Below the pieces are notes generated by a model. The model had not been told where the DNA came from, did no database searches, and saw nothing but the letters and a program-made list of their open reading frames with translations. Shown here piece by piece: positions 22,302-32,359 of a stretch of 64,000 nucleotides of DNA; positions within the stretch are counted from its first letter, which is position 1, and each line of letters opens with the position of its first letter. The stretch is from Lepidurus packardi (taxonomy: Eukaryota; Arthropoda; Branchiopoda; Notostraca; Triopsidae): positions 901,501 to 965,500 of the forward strand of contig JAKZAN010000003.1 in the NCBI GenBank assembly GCA_023053545.1, in the 5' to 3' direction. The position numbers were made by a program, and so were the translations under genes.

Positions 22302-24345
22302 AACACAATCCAAACCTTATTTTTTGAACCAAGCGAGTTTTGGCTTTGGGATATCCGTAAGGAACCAAAAGTCTTCAAACAAGCAAAGGGGAAAAAGAAA
22401 TGGCCAATGTGTTTTTTGATAAACCACTCGAACGTTATACAGGGTGTTAAGAAAAAGCCTCGCCACCCGGGAGAGACCTCCGGTCACTCTTGCTTTGTGC
22501 TCCTTTTGGACACAAACGAGTCGCGCGTCCGCCAGGATCCGCGAGGCGTTCCGTGGGGTTAGGTCACCGTCCTGGTTTCCTTCTCCCACGGGCGTCTTAT
22601 TTGAAAATACCTTGGACAAAAAAGATACTGCTTGGTTCGATTTCTTTTGTTTTACTCCACGCGTGAAGAGAGAATGGAAAGGGAAGGGGCTTCCATGACG
22701 TTCAACTTGTTAACGGGACGCAGTCTGGGTACTTTCGAATATGTTCTATGTTTCGGCGAGTACTCGGCCCAAGTCCGGTTTCAAGTTGGTGTCTAAGTGT
22801 TGCCCCTGGAGACTTTCTCTTCTTCCGAGGGGATACTGTAAAAGAAATGTGCCCAAAAAGTTCTGTCCGAGAAGAACAAAATCTCGGTTCTAAGGAGACA
22901 AATCGTTCGAGAAGCGACACCATGTCCTTCGGAAAACTTTTTCATTCTTCTTCCCCGAGTCAGTGCGGGAAACCCTGACGGAAGATACCTCGGTCGGGAT
23001 CAGGGTATGCCGCCGTTTGAACTAATTTTAAATGGATTTGAAGAAGCTGAAATGTGACTGAAGGTCTTGTACGGTAACGGTTTTTCTTTCGATACGGTGA
23101 AAAGCGTTGTGGCCCGGATCTAGGGAAACTTTTGAAAAGCCATATCATTGTTGGGAGGATACGGCTTGGATAAGTTAGGCTGGAACCAGGTTGCCCCGCT
23201 TGAAGCCGAGGACAAATGAAATCTGTATCAACAACCGCAGATTATTCTTCATCTCCGCCTTCTCCCAATAAGTGGGGTTCTGAGATGTACCAAAAGTTTG
23301 TGCGGAACGACAGAAAGCCAATATTTTCGGCCAAACGGGGAGTGGAGTTTTCACGGGAACGGCGAGAGTGAGTAGACCAACTATTTCAAAATGGCAGTCA
23401 ATCCATCGACTGGAGAACGAACAGAACTGAAACCGGGGAGTGTTCTTTCGCTCCAGTTTGAAGGCTGAGTTGTCACTCGAAAGCTGGTTTTGCTCGTTTC
23501 TTGGACGCTTAATTCCGTGTGAAACGGGGTATCCTTTCTCGCAAGGAAACCGCTTCAGGAACAAGGCTTGTGTTAACACTAGGATGGTGCCAAAAATGCA
23601 GGGTGAGTCGCCAAAGCTATAGCTCTTTTTTGGGCGGGCTGATTTCTTCGGGGTTCAACTTTACTAAGCGAACAGGGGGGCTTGGTAAAGGCTGGGCTGC
23701 CAGAGAAAACTGGCCTCTGAAAAAGACTATGTGCTTGGGCTAACTTACAGCGGTGGCATTTTTTTAAGAGGTACCCGAAAAGTGTTGAGACACTCGACGG
23801 TTCATGAAAGCGTTAGTATATATTGCGAGAAACTTTCTGCGGAGGCTAGTACGTTGAAAGACCCATGGATCTCTTTGAGTTTTGACTCTCTAAACTTAGG
23901 GGGTTGGAGGAGTGTCAAGCCCAAAGAACCTGGTGGTCGGAAACCGTGCCGGCCGTGCCAACGAAGGTATGTGATTTAAAGTTATGCGCCACCGAAAAGG
24001 CTAAAGTATGTCGCTGTCCGTGTAAGCCTTGTCTCCCTCAAGGAAGAAGGTTTTTCAAAACGGTGTGCAGATAATGCCGATACCTAAACTTTGAAATCTT
24101 TGAACTGGTTGCTCGATGAAACCTGGCTGAAACAGAGGAGAAAACGTGGAAGGGTTTGCTTGGTCATACCACATGAGAAAAGGGTTCCAAAATTGCCGTT
24201 GTTGCTTGAAATGATGCTCTATGGGGGGAGTTGAGCGTACTTTTCTGGCCTTCAGTAATGATTTCCCGTTTCTTTGCGGGGTTTTGAATAAGCAATCCTT
24301 GGCGTTTCTACCGCGTTGAAACCAAAACCAATTTCTTAAAAGCAT
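22299..24345 (+). other. ITS1 (internal transcribed spacer 1)
   Basis: About 2.05 kb between 18S and 5.8S, long for an animal ITS1. No protein gene or TE that I recognise; the frames here lack any family motif. Confidence 0.9.
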
Positions 24346-24503
24346 GACCCTGAACGGTGGATCACTCGGCTCGTGGATCGATGAAGAAGGCTGCAAAACG
24401 CACTAGAACGTGTGAACTGCAGAACACCGCGATCATCGAAGTTTCGAACGTAAATGGCGGCCCAGCGTTTGCGCTCGGGCTACACCTGTTTGAGGGTCGG
24501 AAT
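24346..24503 (+). rRNA. 5.8S rRNA
   Basis: Starts near GACCCTGAACGGTGGATCAC, carries GTGTGAACTGCAGAACAC and ends near TTTGAGGGTCGG. The near-universal block CGATGAAGAACGCAGC reads CGATGAAGAAGGCTGC here (two changes). This could be a lineage feature or a sign that this unit is relaxed. Confidence 0.93.
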
Positions 24504-25370
24504 GTCAATCATTGCCTGAATTCGTGGGAGATGTTAGATTCGCTCTCACCCACGCGGCGATGGGTTGCTTCTCGTGCGTAAAGCAACCCACACACTCTTG
24601 TCGTAGCACGTGCTTAGCGGGTTCGTGGGTTGTGTGGCGTCTGTGGCGTTAAATAAAGTTTTCTTAAAACCAAAACAACATAGGAGGCCGACGCAAGATT
24701 TATCTTACGCGTGGCTTGGGGTTGCTATGCCTGATCAGGATACTCAAAAGCCTCTTCCGTCGCTGGGGGAGAGCTCCAAGGTCCGGGAAATGTCAGAGCG
24801 TTGAAACGCGGCTTGTGCACTCAAGTGAAACGGTTTTGAAAAATAAACCCGATCCTTGATTTCAAACCGTGATAGTAAACGCTCCGACTGCCTTTCAGCA
24901 AGGTTTTGTAACCCCTGAAAAGTTGGGGGGGGGGGGGGGTGAACGAAACCGTAAGAAGACCCAAGAGTTTCCCGGAGGAGAGATACCTGTCACTGCCCCA
25001 CTTTGTATGAAGTGGGGTAGTTGTGCTCGCCAGCCCCAAGTATACCAAACACGTTACCAATCTGCCTTTATTGCTCGCACGCAAGTGTGGGTCGGTCCTC
25101 GACAGAAAACGGGAAGGCAGCAGAAAAAAGAGACGGCTTGGAGCTTGTTCCAAAAGCCCTAAAAGAAACCAAAAGGGGGGAAACTTCATTTCTGGAAGAC
25201 TTTTTTTTCGAGATTCCGTTGCGGGGGGGGGCGGAAACGAAAAATAAGTTTGCCTGGATGAGTTTCTGTGGGGTTTTTTTTGGGTGCCTTGAAACTATTC
25301 TCCAAAGTGGTTTCATTTTTCTTTGGCTATAGCCCTTGTGAATTCCCCAGGGAGACTATAACAGTCATAC
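24504..25370 (+). other. ITS2 (internal transcribed spacer 2)
   Basis: About 870 bp between 5.8S and 28S. Contains a 14-G run near 24925. No gene seen. Confidence 0.9.
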
Positions 25371-26827
25371 TGACCTCAACTCAGGTGAGACGACCCGCTG
25401 AACTTAAGCATATCAGTAGCGGAGGAAAAGAAACTAAAAAGGATTCCCTTAGTAGCGGCGAGCGAATAGGGATAAGCCCAGCACTGAACCTCGTATCTCC
25501 CAATACCGAGGAATGTAGTGTTCAGGAGAGAGGTGGTTTGCCTTTCCGGTGTTGTCCAAGTCCCCATGATCGGGGCTAGAGTCCGCAGAGGGTGTCAGGC
25601 ACGTAGTGACGCATCGCGACCGTGAACACTTTATCTCCTAAGAGTCGGGTTGCTTGAGAGTGCAGCCCTAAGCGGGAGGTAAACTCCTTTTAAGGCTAAA
25701 TACTGCCACGAGACCGACAGCAAACAAGTACCGCGAGGGAAAGTTGAAAAGAACTTTGAAGAGAGAGTTCAAGAGTGCGTGAAACCGTTCAGGGGGTTAA
25801 ACGGGTGGGCCCTCGAAGGTCGAACGGCATCTACTCCCGTTACCTGCATACGAGCCTGCGCCTGGACGAGCTGCATTTTGCGGCCGCCGGGCGTGGTACG
25901 CTTGGAGCGTGCAGGGGCAGCTAGTTGGATGCCTAGTAGGACTCCGCAACCGGCTGGGCTCGGTCGTCAGACGGGTTTTGAGGATCGACCCCCACGTGGG
26001 GTTGTATTTTTGAGATTCCCGGCGACCGCTCGGCCGTTTGTACTTGCTCACTGTTCCTCCGGGCAGACAAGCGTTGCGTTTGCCTTCACGGGCGCGGAGC
26101 GTTGTCGGTCTGTTTGAGGCTCCGGTGAAAAGCGCGGAGAGTAGGTCGGGTCCCACCCGACCCGTCTTGAAACACGGAACAAGGAGTCTAACATGTGCGC
26201 GAGTCGTCGAGTTGTACCAAACTCGAAGGCGAAATGAAAGTAAAGGATCGGTTTCCGAGCTGAGGGGAGATCCCGTTCTGCTTCTGTAGCGCGGGCGCAT
26301 CCCCGGGGCGTCTATACTGCGTTGCCAGTGAAACGAACCTAGAGCGTACACGTTGGGACCCGAAAGATGGTGACCTATGCCTGGCCAGGACGAAGCCAGG
26401 GGAAACCCTGGTGGAGGTCCGCAGCGATTCTGACGTGCAAATCGATCGTCGGAGTTGGGTATAGGGGCGAAAGACTAATCGAACCATCTAGTAGCTGGTT
26501 CCCCCCGAAGTTTCCCTCAGGATAGCTGGTGCTCGCAACAAGACACGGAGTTTCATCCGGTAAAGCGAATGATTAGAGGTCTTGGGGTCGAAACGACCTC
26601 AACCTATTCTCAAACTTTCAATGGGTGAGAAGCCCGGCTTAGCCTAAGCGAAGCCGTGGCAGTCGAATCCGAGCGCCCAGTGGGCCACTTTTGGTAAGCA
26701 GAACTGGCGCTGTGGGATGAACCAAACGTCTGGTTAAGGCGCCCAAACAACGCACATTCCGGAACCCACAAAAGGAGTTGGTTGCTAAAGACAGCAGGAC
26801 GGTGGCCATGGAGGTCGGAACCCGCTC

Positions 26828-26859
<32 letters not shown>

Positions 26860-27258
26860 CTAGCCCTTAAAATGGGAGGCGCTATAGCGTTGTGCCTATA
26901 CCAGACCGCCGGTGGCAGAGCCTACCCCCTGTAAAGGGGTGCACTGAGGCCCCGGTGAGTAGGGGGGTCGCCGCGGTGAGCGTAGAAGGGTCTGGGCGTA
27001 AGCCTGCCTGGAGCCGCCGCTGGTGCAGATCTTGGTGGTAGTAGCAAATACTACAGAGAGATCCTGGAGGACTGACGTGGAGAAGGGTTTCATGTGAACA
27101 GTGGTTGAACATGAGTCAGTCGGTCCTAAGCCGCAGGTGAAATCCGGCCCAGGGAACGGCGCGTCGACTGTTTTGTTACAAAACCTGACGAAGCGCCGCT
27201 GGGTTAGGCGAAAGGGAATCCGGTTCTAATTCCGGAACCCGGTTGCGGATACGTCCGA
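25371..27258 (+). rRNA. 28S rRNA, 5' segment, cut by the Polinton
   Basis: Begins TGACCTCAACTCAGGTGAGA and includes CCCGCTGAACTTAAGCATA and GTAACAACTCACCTGCCGAA. It ends at GGATACGTCCGA, where the Polinton starts. The last six bases (27253-27258) are the target duplication. The gene resumes at 42858. Confidence 0.96.
27253..27258. repeat. target-site duplication, left (GTCCGA)
   Basis: The 28S bases GTCCGA next to the Polinton left end. Repeated at 42858-42863 and present once in the uninterrupted 28S fragment at 50003-50008. Confidence 0.97.
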
Positions 27259-28485
27259 AGTAGTATAGGTACCACCATTACTGCCACCTCCATTACTGCA
27301 GCACCAATAGGAAGCCTCCATTTCCCCCAAGCCCCGCCCCTTTTACGGCTCCACCAATAGGATGCCTCCATTTCTCCCCTAGTCCCCTGCCCTGACGCCT
27401 GCGCAGTATGGTTTGACAACACCTAGTCCCTAGCGTTTCCGCCACTTTCACGTTGGCGCTGTCCTCACAATTGAGCAGCTCTCGTGTCGACAACAGTGTC
27501 CTCCGCCAACTTAAACTTAATTACCATTAAAGTTAAAGACACTTTTTCGGACTCGACATTAAAGTTAAAGACACTTTTTCGGACTCGACATTAAAGTTAA
27601 AGACACTTTTTCAGGATTACCATTAAAGTTAAGGACACTTTTTCAGATTCGACATTAAAGTTAAAGACACTTTTTCGAGAATAGTCATTAAAGTTAAAGA
27701 CACTTTTTCAGATTCGACATTAAAGTTAAAGACACTTTTTCAGAATCAACATTAAAGTTAAGGACACTTTTTCGAGAATAGACATTAAAGTTCAAAACAC
27801 TTTTTCAGGATTACCATTAAAGTTAAAGACACTTTTTCAGATTCGACATTAAAGTTAAAGACACTTTTTCGAGAATAGACATTAAAGTTAAAGACACTTT
27901 TTCAGAATCAACATTAAAGTTAAGGACACTTTTTCGAGAATAGACATTAAAGTTAAAGACACTTTTCGAGATTCATCATTTAAGTTAAAGACACTTTTTT
28001 CACAAAATACACATTTAAGTGAAGACACTTTTTCAAAAATAGACATTAAAGTTAATGACACTTTTTCGGAGATAGACATTTAAGTTAAAGACACTTTTTG
28101 TAAGTTTAACCTTTGAAATGTATTTTCTTTCAACAAATACAATTACAAATTTATTCAAAATAATGGTTGGTGGTTTCACTACACTGTAAGATTTTTTGGA
28201 GAGTGTGCCATCATGCTCATCAGGCTATCAACTGTCGCACACACACTGATAACACCAACTCACCAACTCTTGCGTTTGCGCAGCCCCTCTGGCTAGGATG
28301 CTTGTCAGCTCACACTCCCCTCAAGCTCCTGTGTTGGCCAATCCTCACTCTTCCATCGGTATGATTCCTCAGATGAGCGCGCTTGACAACCCCCTCTTTG
28401 ACATCTGTGCAACCCTTAGGCTGAACGGTTTCAAAATCCCCAATTCTCGCAACCGCACACCCACACGCCCATTCCATCCAGTGTA
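27259..28485 (+). repeat. left terminal inverted repeat of the Polinton
   Basis: The first 252 bp (27259-27510) match 42857-42606 exactly. They carry two related blocks with CCAATAGGA and CCTCCATTT, plus a GCCCCGCCCC box, which is promoter-like. A minisatellite follows (27526-28100), then a further near-identical stretch to about 28485 that includes GGAGAGTGTGCCATCATGCT. Confidence 0.9.
27526..28100 (+). repeat. minisatellite in the left TIR, about 18 units of 32-33 bp
   Basis: Unit core ATTAAAGTTAAAGACACTTT followed by TTC and an 8-10 base variable spacer (GGACTCGAC, AGGATTACC, GAGAATAGAC, AGAATCAAC). The spacers recur in a higher-order pattern. Frames seen across it are artefacts. Confidence 0.95.
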
Positions 28486-29620
28486 TCCTCACTCTTCCAT
28501 CGGTATCACTCCTCAGATGAGCACGCTTGACAACCCCTCTTTGTCATCTGTGCGATTATTTATTTGAGCATAAACTTTGTGATAATAATTACAGTTTGCC
28601 ATGATGTTGGAGTAAAACTTATGCGAGCGTCCACAAGAACTTCATTTATTTGTTATGTAGTAATATTTATTGTTATCACGTGTTACTACGTTTTTTTTGA
28701 TAACCTTCACAACAGCACTGTAAATACCAAATTTACCCAAAATGAATTTTAATATGTTGAATACATTTCAATACATACAAACATTTACAGAATTATCGTT
28801 GTTAAATGTGCAGGTGTACACAAACATTGGTTCTACAATTTCTGTAGAAGTCCACGTGGATTGCATATAGTCATTCCACAGGAAATGATCGGCAACAGCC
28901 ATCGACCAGGTCAGTCCATCATCAAGCAGACATCCGTTAATAGATTGAATAGAAGCGGTCTCACCACCAACGAATAGGTTCACAAGCATTCTTTGTTGAG
29001 AAGGTTCTGGAATAAACCGGAAAGCACCATCTTGCGCGCAAACCCAAATTTCGTTGAAATTGTTGTGAAACACAATCGGATCTTCGTTACGTATAAATTT
29101 AATACATGCTTGGCTCGAACTATCACACGTTACAAGACATTGATAACCATTTGCAGTTGCTGTGTAAATACGAAATTTACCCAAAGCAGTAACAAATCTT
29201 TTTGGAGAGTGTGCCATCATGCTCGTCGGACAGTCAACTGTCGCACACGCACACACTCTCTGATAACGTCAGTGCACTCTACACACACACTAGAATGTTC
29301 AACAATGCCAACTCTTGCGCTTGCGCACCTCTCAAGCTGAGATGTTGACCAACCCCACTCTTCCCTCAACACAACCCTCAGGTTAGTGTGTTTGACAACC
29401 CACACTGTTGCGTTCGCACACCCTCTCATGCAGGAGTGTTGACCAACCCATTCTTCCATCGACACACCCCTCAGACTTGACTGTGTGACTACCCCCATTG
29501 TTATGCATGCACACTCTCAGGCTAGTGTGTTTGACAACCCACACTCTTACCCCTGTGCACCCCATCACTGATTGGTTGATAAATTCGCTATCTCGCGTCG
29601 ACACAGTTTCCCCTACCCTT
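28200..29620 (+). repeat. imperfect subterminal repeats of the Polinton
   Basis: Blocks such as CACTCTTCCATCGGTAT, CCTCAGATGAGC and TTGACAACCC recur at 28345, 28490 and, more diverged, at 29330-29540. The segment CACACTCTCC...ATGATGGC with the start of the small gene at 29220 is also duplicated near 28215. This looks like repeated promoter or replication DNA; that role is inferred. Confidence 0.6.
28768..29220 (-). CDS. unknown Polinton protein, 150 aa
   Basis: I do not recognise this protein. The start is set at 29220 (MMAHSPKRFVTALGKF), because the upstream frame lies in the CA-rich subterminal repeat. It has no membrane segment or known motif, is rich in aromatic and beta-prone stretches (FRIYTATANGYQCLVTC, EIWVCAQDGAFRFIP) and is mildly acidic, with scattered Cys. 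It is the outermost gene on the left arm, minus strand, and the promoter side faces the subterminal repeats. The start region, ATG included, is copied in both terminal repeats, where the frame soon stops. Intact over its length, so probably a real gene. Confidence 0.55.
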   Translation of the reverse strand: MMAHSPKRFVTALGKFRIYTATANGYQCLVTCDSSSQACIKFIRNEDPIVFHNNFNEIWVCAQDGAFRFIPEPSQQRMLVNLFVGGETASIQSINGCLLDDGLTWSMAVADHFLWNDYMQSTWTSTEIVEPMFVYTCTFNNDNSVNVCMY

Positions 29621-29640
29621 GCAGTCGGCCGATCTTCTTT

Positions 29641-29646
29641 ATAAAC
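29641..29646 (+). promoter_or_regulatory. TATA box for the gene at 29688
   Basis: TATAAA 42 bp before the ATG of the plus-strand gene, after the subterminal repeats. Likely the core promoter. Confidence 0.5.
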
Positions 29647-29687
29647 AGCACACATCCTTTTAAAAGTATTCAGTCAGCTTTCTGAAT

Positions 29688-30299
29688 TTGATAATAATGT
29701 CAAACTCTAACAAGCAGACTGGAGCAGTCTCCAATTCCGGATTTAGAAGCGAGCGTAAATGGCAACCCGTCTACACTGAAGAAAGCCCAACCCGTTTTCA
29801 AGAGAAGACAGTGCATGTCAAAGGACATTGGCACTGCACACTCAGGAAACCGGCAAAACGTTGGGTGGTGGCAGTAAAAGTGTTACGAACCACCGGAGAG
29901 CCGACAACCTATGGCGCCACATACGGTTTTCCAACCGATCATCTCGAGGATGTAATCGAGGCGTTGCTAGTACTGAAAGAGTACATCAACAACCAAGAGG
30001 ACAAGTCTGAAGACTCTGATATTGAAATAGAAGAGGTGTGCCCACCAATTAAAGAAGACAAGAAACGTACCATTGTCAAAATGAACGCTTCCAATACGAA
30101 AGTAAAAGAATTCAAGAAGCGCAAGATTGTCAAAATGATGGAAGATTCTGACGCTGAAGTAGAAGAGGCGACACCCACGCTTGAAGACAAGAAGCATAAA
30201 CCCGCCATGGTTGAAGACTCTGATGTTGAAATAGAAGAGCATAAGTCAACCAAAGTAAAAGCTGTTGTCAATGGTCGCACTCTTCGTCCACGTTTTTAA
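29688..30299 (+). CDS. unknown Polinton protein with charged C-terminal repeats, 203 aa
   Basis: I do not recognise a family. The N-terminal half (residues 10-100) looks folded, with alternating beta-like strands (HVKGHWHCTLRKPAKRWVVAVKV) and then a helix (DHLEDVIEALLVLKEYIN). The C-terminal half is four acidic/basic repeats of the type EDSD(I/A/V)E(I/V)EE followed by KEDKKRTIVKM-like segments, ending in a basic tail. Such tails suggest nuclear nucleic-acid or histone contact; that is inference. The start may be at MIIMSNSN (29688) or the second Met. It is one of only two plus-strand genes of the element, convergent with the protease gene. Confidence 0.7.
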   Translation: MIIMSNSNKQTGAVSNSGFRSERKWQPVYTEESPTRFQEKTVHVKGHWHCTLRKPAKRWVVAVKVLRTTGEPTTYGATYGFPTDHLEDVIEALLVLKEYINNQEDKSEDSDIEIEEVCPPIKEDKKRTIVKMNASNTKVKEFKKRKIVKMMEDSDAEVEEATPTLEDKKHKPAMVEDSDVEIEEHKSTKVKAVVNGRTLRPRF

Positions 30300-30397
30300 T
30301 AACGGGGTATACAAATGTCTCTAATAACATAGAGATACACCATCTGTATTGTTTGACATTGTCAGAAATACACTATTTGTATTGAAATTTGTTTGTA

Positions 30398-30991
30398 TTA
30401 TTCATCATCATCATACAAAGCTCGACAGGTTTGGTCAGTACACACAATTCGTAGGGGTTTCAATTGTAATCCATATCTTTGTTGAATTTGCTTTTCAACC
30501 CAGCGATCTTGTTGTAAAAGTCGAGTTTTACCGCTATTGCAACGAAAAGGAATTAGAATATTTTTCAAAGAATGATTTCGAGCTCGCTGTAAAGCCACAT
30601 AAAGACACCATTGTCCACAAGCGCGCGATGTAGGATGTTGAAGGGTTAAAGGATGGTTTTGCCAGAGGTGCAAACCACACCATGTGGCAAAGTCCGGATG
30701 GTAGCTATGGATGCTTTGACCTAAACTATCGAAAAATTCAACTGGTTGCAGCGGGGTGACAATAGCCGGAACATAAATTAAAAGCCAATGAACACCTTCA
30801 TGTTGATGAGGGTGAGTGTTGCAAATAACAAGTAAAGGTTTCCCAGAGTTGGACTTGAGACGAGTAAGATGGTCGCGAGGAATAACCCAAGTTTCAAAAC
30901 CACGTTTTTGAATAACAGGGTCATGACGCAAGATATGATAAAGCTGGCTAGTATTCATAGCTAAATAAATCAAGACTTTTATCCCCTTCAA
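30398..30991 (-). CDS. adenain-like cysteine protease (maturation protease)
   Basis: Cleaves capsid precursors during virion maturation in adenoviruses and related elements. The catalytic set is visible with the adenain spacing: His68 (GVHWLLIYV), Asp88 (EFFDSLG), Gln118 (LTLQHP) and Cys125 (RACGQWC), with the Gln and Cys seven residues apart as in adenain. It is 197 aa from 30991, but the second Met (30958, MNTSQLYHILRHDP) is the better start because the first 11 residues are unlike the family. It is the last gene of the minus-strand block, just after the major capsid gene. Intact. Typical of Polinton PRO. Confidence 0.93.
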   Translation of the reverse strand: MKGIKVLIYLAMNTSQLYHILRHDPVIQKRGFETWVIPRDHLTRLKSNSGKPLLVICNTHPHQHEGVHWLLIYVPAIVTPLQPVEFFDSLGQSIHSYHPDFATWCGLHLWQNHPLTLQHPTSRACGQWCLYVALQRARNHSLKNILIPFRCNSGKTRLLQQDRWVEKQIQQRYGLQLKPLRIVCTDQTCRALYDDDE

Positions 30992-31066
30992 AGGTTTGGT
31001 GTGTATTGATGATTCAAAGGTTCACTGTCAACAAACATTTGAACTATGAAAACATAACTAATCAAC

Positions 31067-32359
31067 TCATTCAACGAGAATTTGACGAGCACTATCAATT
31101 TGCAACAAAGAATCTGTTTCGCTAAAAACAATCATAGTTAAAGAATCGACTACTGCTTTAGAAAAGCGAACATCTATTTTCAAATTCCCCTCTTTCAACA
31201 TTCCAAAACCTTCGGTGACGGGAATAATTTGAAAACCGTAAAGACGATAGTACTGTTGGTAAAGTTCACGTTCAAATGATAGTCCAACCTCTGAGTTCAC
31301 TAGATTGTAACAATCTAAAAGCGAGTAATAACCCAACAGGTATTCATCAGAACCAACAGGAATACTTGGAAAAGGAACTTCTTCATTGTTGAGGGACACG
31401 CTTATGGTAGATACATTATGATGTTGAAACAGGTAAGGATTGCTGAGCCAATCACCCATGAAAGCTTTAGTAGGCAAGAAACCGATAACTATCCGTCGAG
31501 GAATGCGACGCAGGTAGGAATCTTCCACAGTTTTTTGCATGGTGCCAGCAGGTATGGTAAAAGAGCGAACGTCAGTTTTAAGAAAAGGATATTTGGCTAC
31601 ATTACCCCCCAACAACATTTTCTCCAATCCTAAGCGATATTCAGAATTGAGAGTATGAACTCGCAACACCATTTGAGCTTTTTCGATAACAACTTTGTAG
31701 GAATAAGTCTGTGTTGCAGGTAACGCATTGTGGCTAATCAAGAAACTATCAGCTTGTCGATGTAACCGTAAGACGCAGCTTACATCGGGCAGCAACAGTT
31801 TGGGACATTGGAATAAATCCACATTCAAGACGCCCATAAGTTCCACTAATTTAGATTTTTCTGTGAAAGTTTTACGCAAAAGAGACGAACTACTGGTTTC
31901 TATAACGTCAGCATTTTCATCTTTGACGTAGAGAGCAGCAGTACCAAAACTTCGGTGATATTCTTCACCATGGCGTAGCAAACAATTTAAAAAACTTTTG
32001 TAACCGTAATTTTGCCCTGAAGAAGTGACAAGCGTATCGTTGAGATACAGATCAACTTGACTAAAGAGCGAATGAAGCAGATTGTTGACTGGAAAAACAG
32101 AATCTGAATCTGTAATATTAACCCCGTCGCTGCGTACAATTTTAACTTGCGCGTAAAGCTGGGGACGTTCCAGATCCAAAAATTGGTTGGAGTGGGTGGA
32201 AAAATTAAATTCTATAGGAGCTACATTGTCTTTGGATGACGCGCGAGTTTGAACAATAAAATCTTTAGATTGACTAATACCAGCTTCAGTATGAGGAATA
32301 CTCAACAAGTCTAGTTTGTCTGAAATGAAAGGTGTGCTACCCTCGCGGATGGTATCCAT
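31067..32359 (-). CDS. major capsid protein (double jelly-roll)
   Basis: A 430-aa protein in the position of the Polinton major capsid protein, between the basic protein and the protease. The sequence fits the double jelly-roll family: an N-terminal strand region (APIEFNFSTHSNQFLDLER), NNLLHSLFSQVDLYLNDTLV, then a loop and helix (NYGYKSFLNCLL) and a second barrel (RIPRRIVIGFLPTKAFMGDW, FERELYQQYYRLYG). It would form the trimeric hexon of an icosahedral shell. Its ATG directly follows the stop of the upstream gene with no gap. The frame is intact. Recognised by motifs and synteny; a structure model would settle it. Confidence 0.88.
   Translation of the reverse strand: MDTIREGSTPFISDKLDLLSIPHTEAGISQSKDFIVQTRASSKDNVAPIEFNFSTHSNQFLDLERPQLYAQVKIVRSDGVNITDSDSVFPVNNLLHSLFSQVDLYLNDTLVTSSGQNYGYKSFLNCLLRHGEEYHRSFGTAALYVKDENADVIETSSSSLLRKTFTEKSKLVELMGVLNVDLFQCPKLLLPDVSCVLRLHRQADSFLISHNALPATQTYSYKVVIEKAQMVLRVHTLNSEYRLGLEKMLLGGNVAKYPFLKTDVRSFTIPAGTMQKTVEDSYLRRIPRRIVIGFLPTKAFMGDWLSNPYLFQHHNVSTISVSLNNEEVPFPSIPVGSDEYLLGYYSLLDCYNLVNSEVGLSFERELYQQYYRLYGFQIIPVTEGFGMLKEGNLKIDVRFSKAVVDSLTMIVFSETDSLLQIDSARQILVE

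Noticed and set aside
20489-27258. Many open frames in the rRNA genes and spacers
   Set aside because: They overlap conserved rRNA or show no motif; structural RNA gives chance frames.
27293-28079. Frames in the Polinton ends and minisatellite
   Set aside because: The same frame in both TIRs only reflects DNA identity; the repeats give artefact peptides.
30398-30633. Plus-strand frame over the protease
   Set aside because: Shadow of the minus-strand protease, whose catalytic residues are clear.
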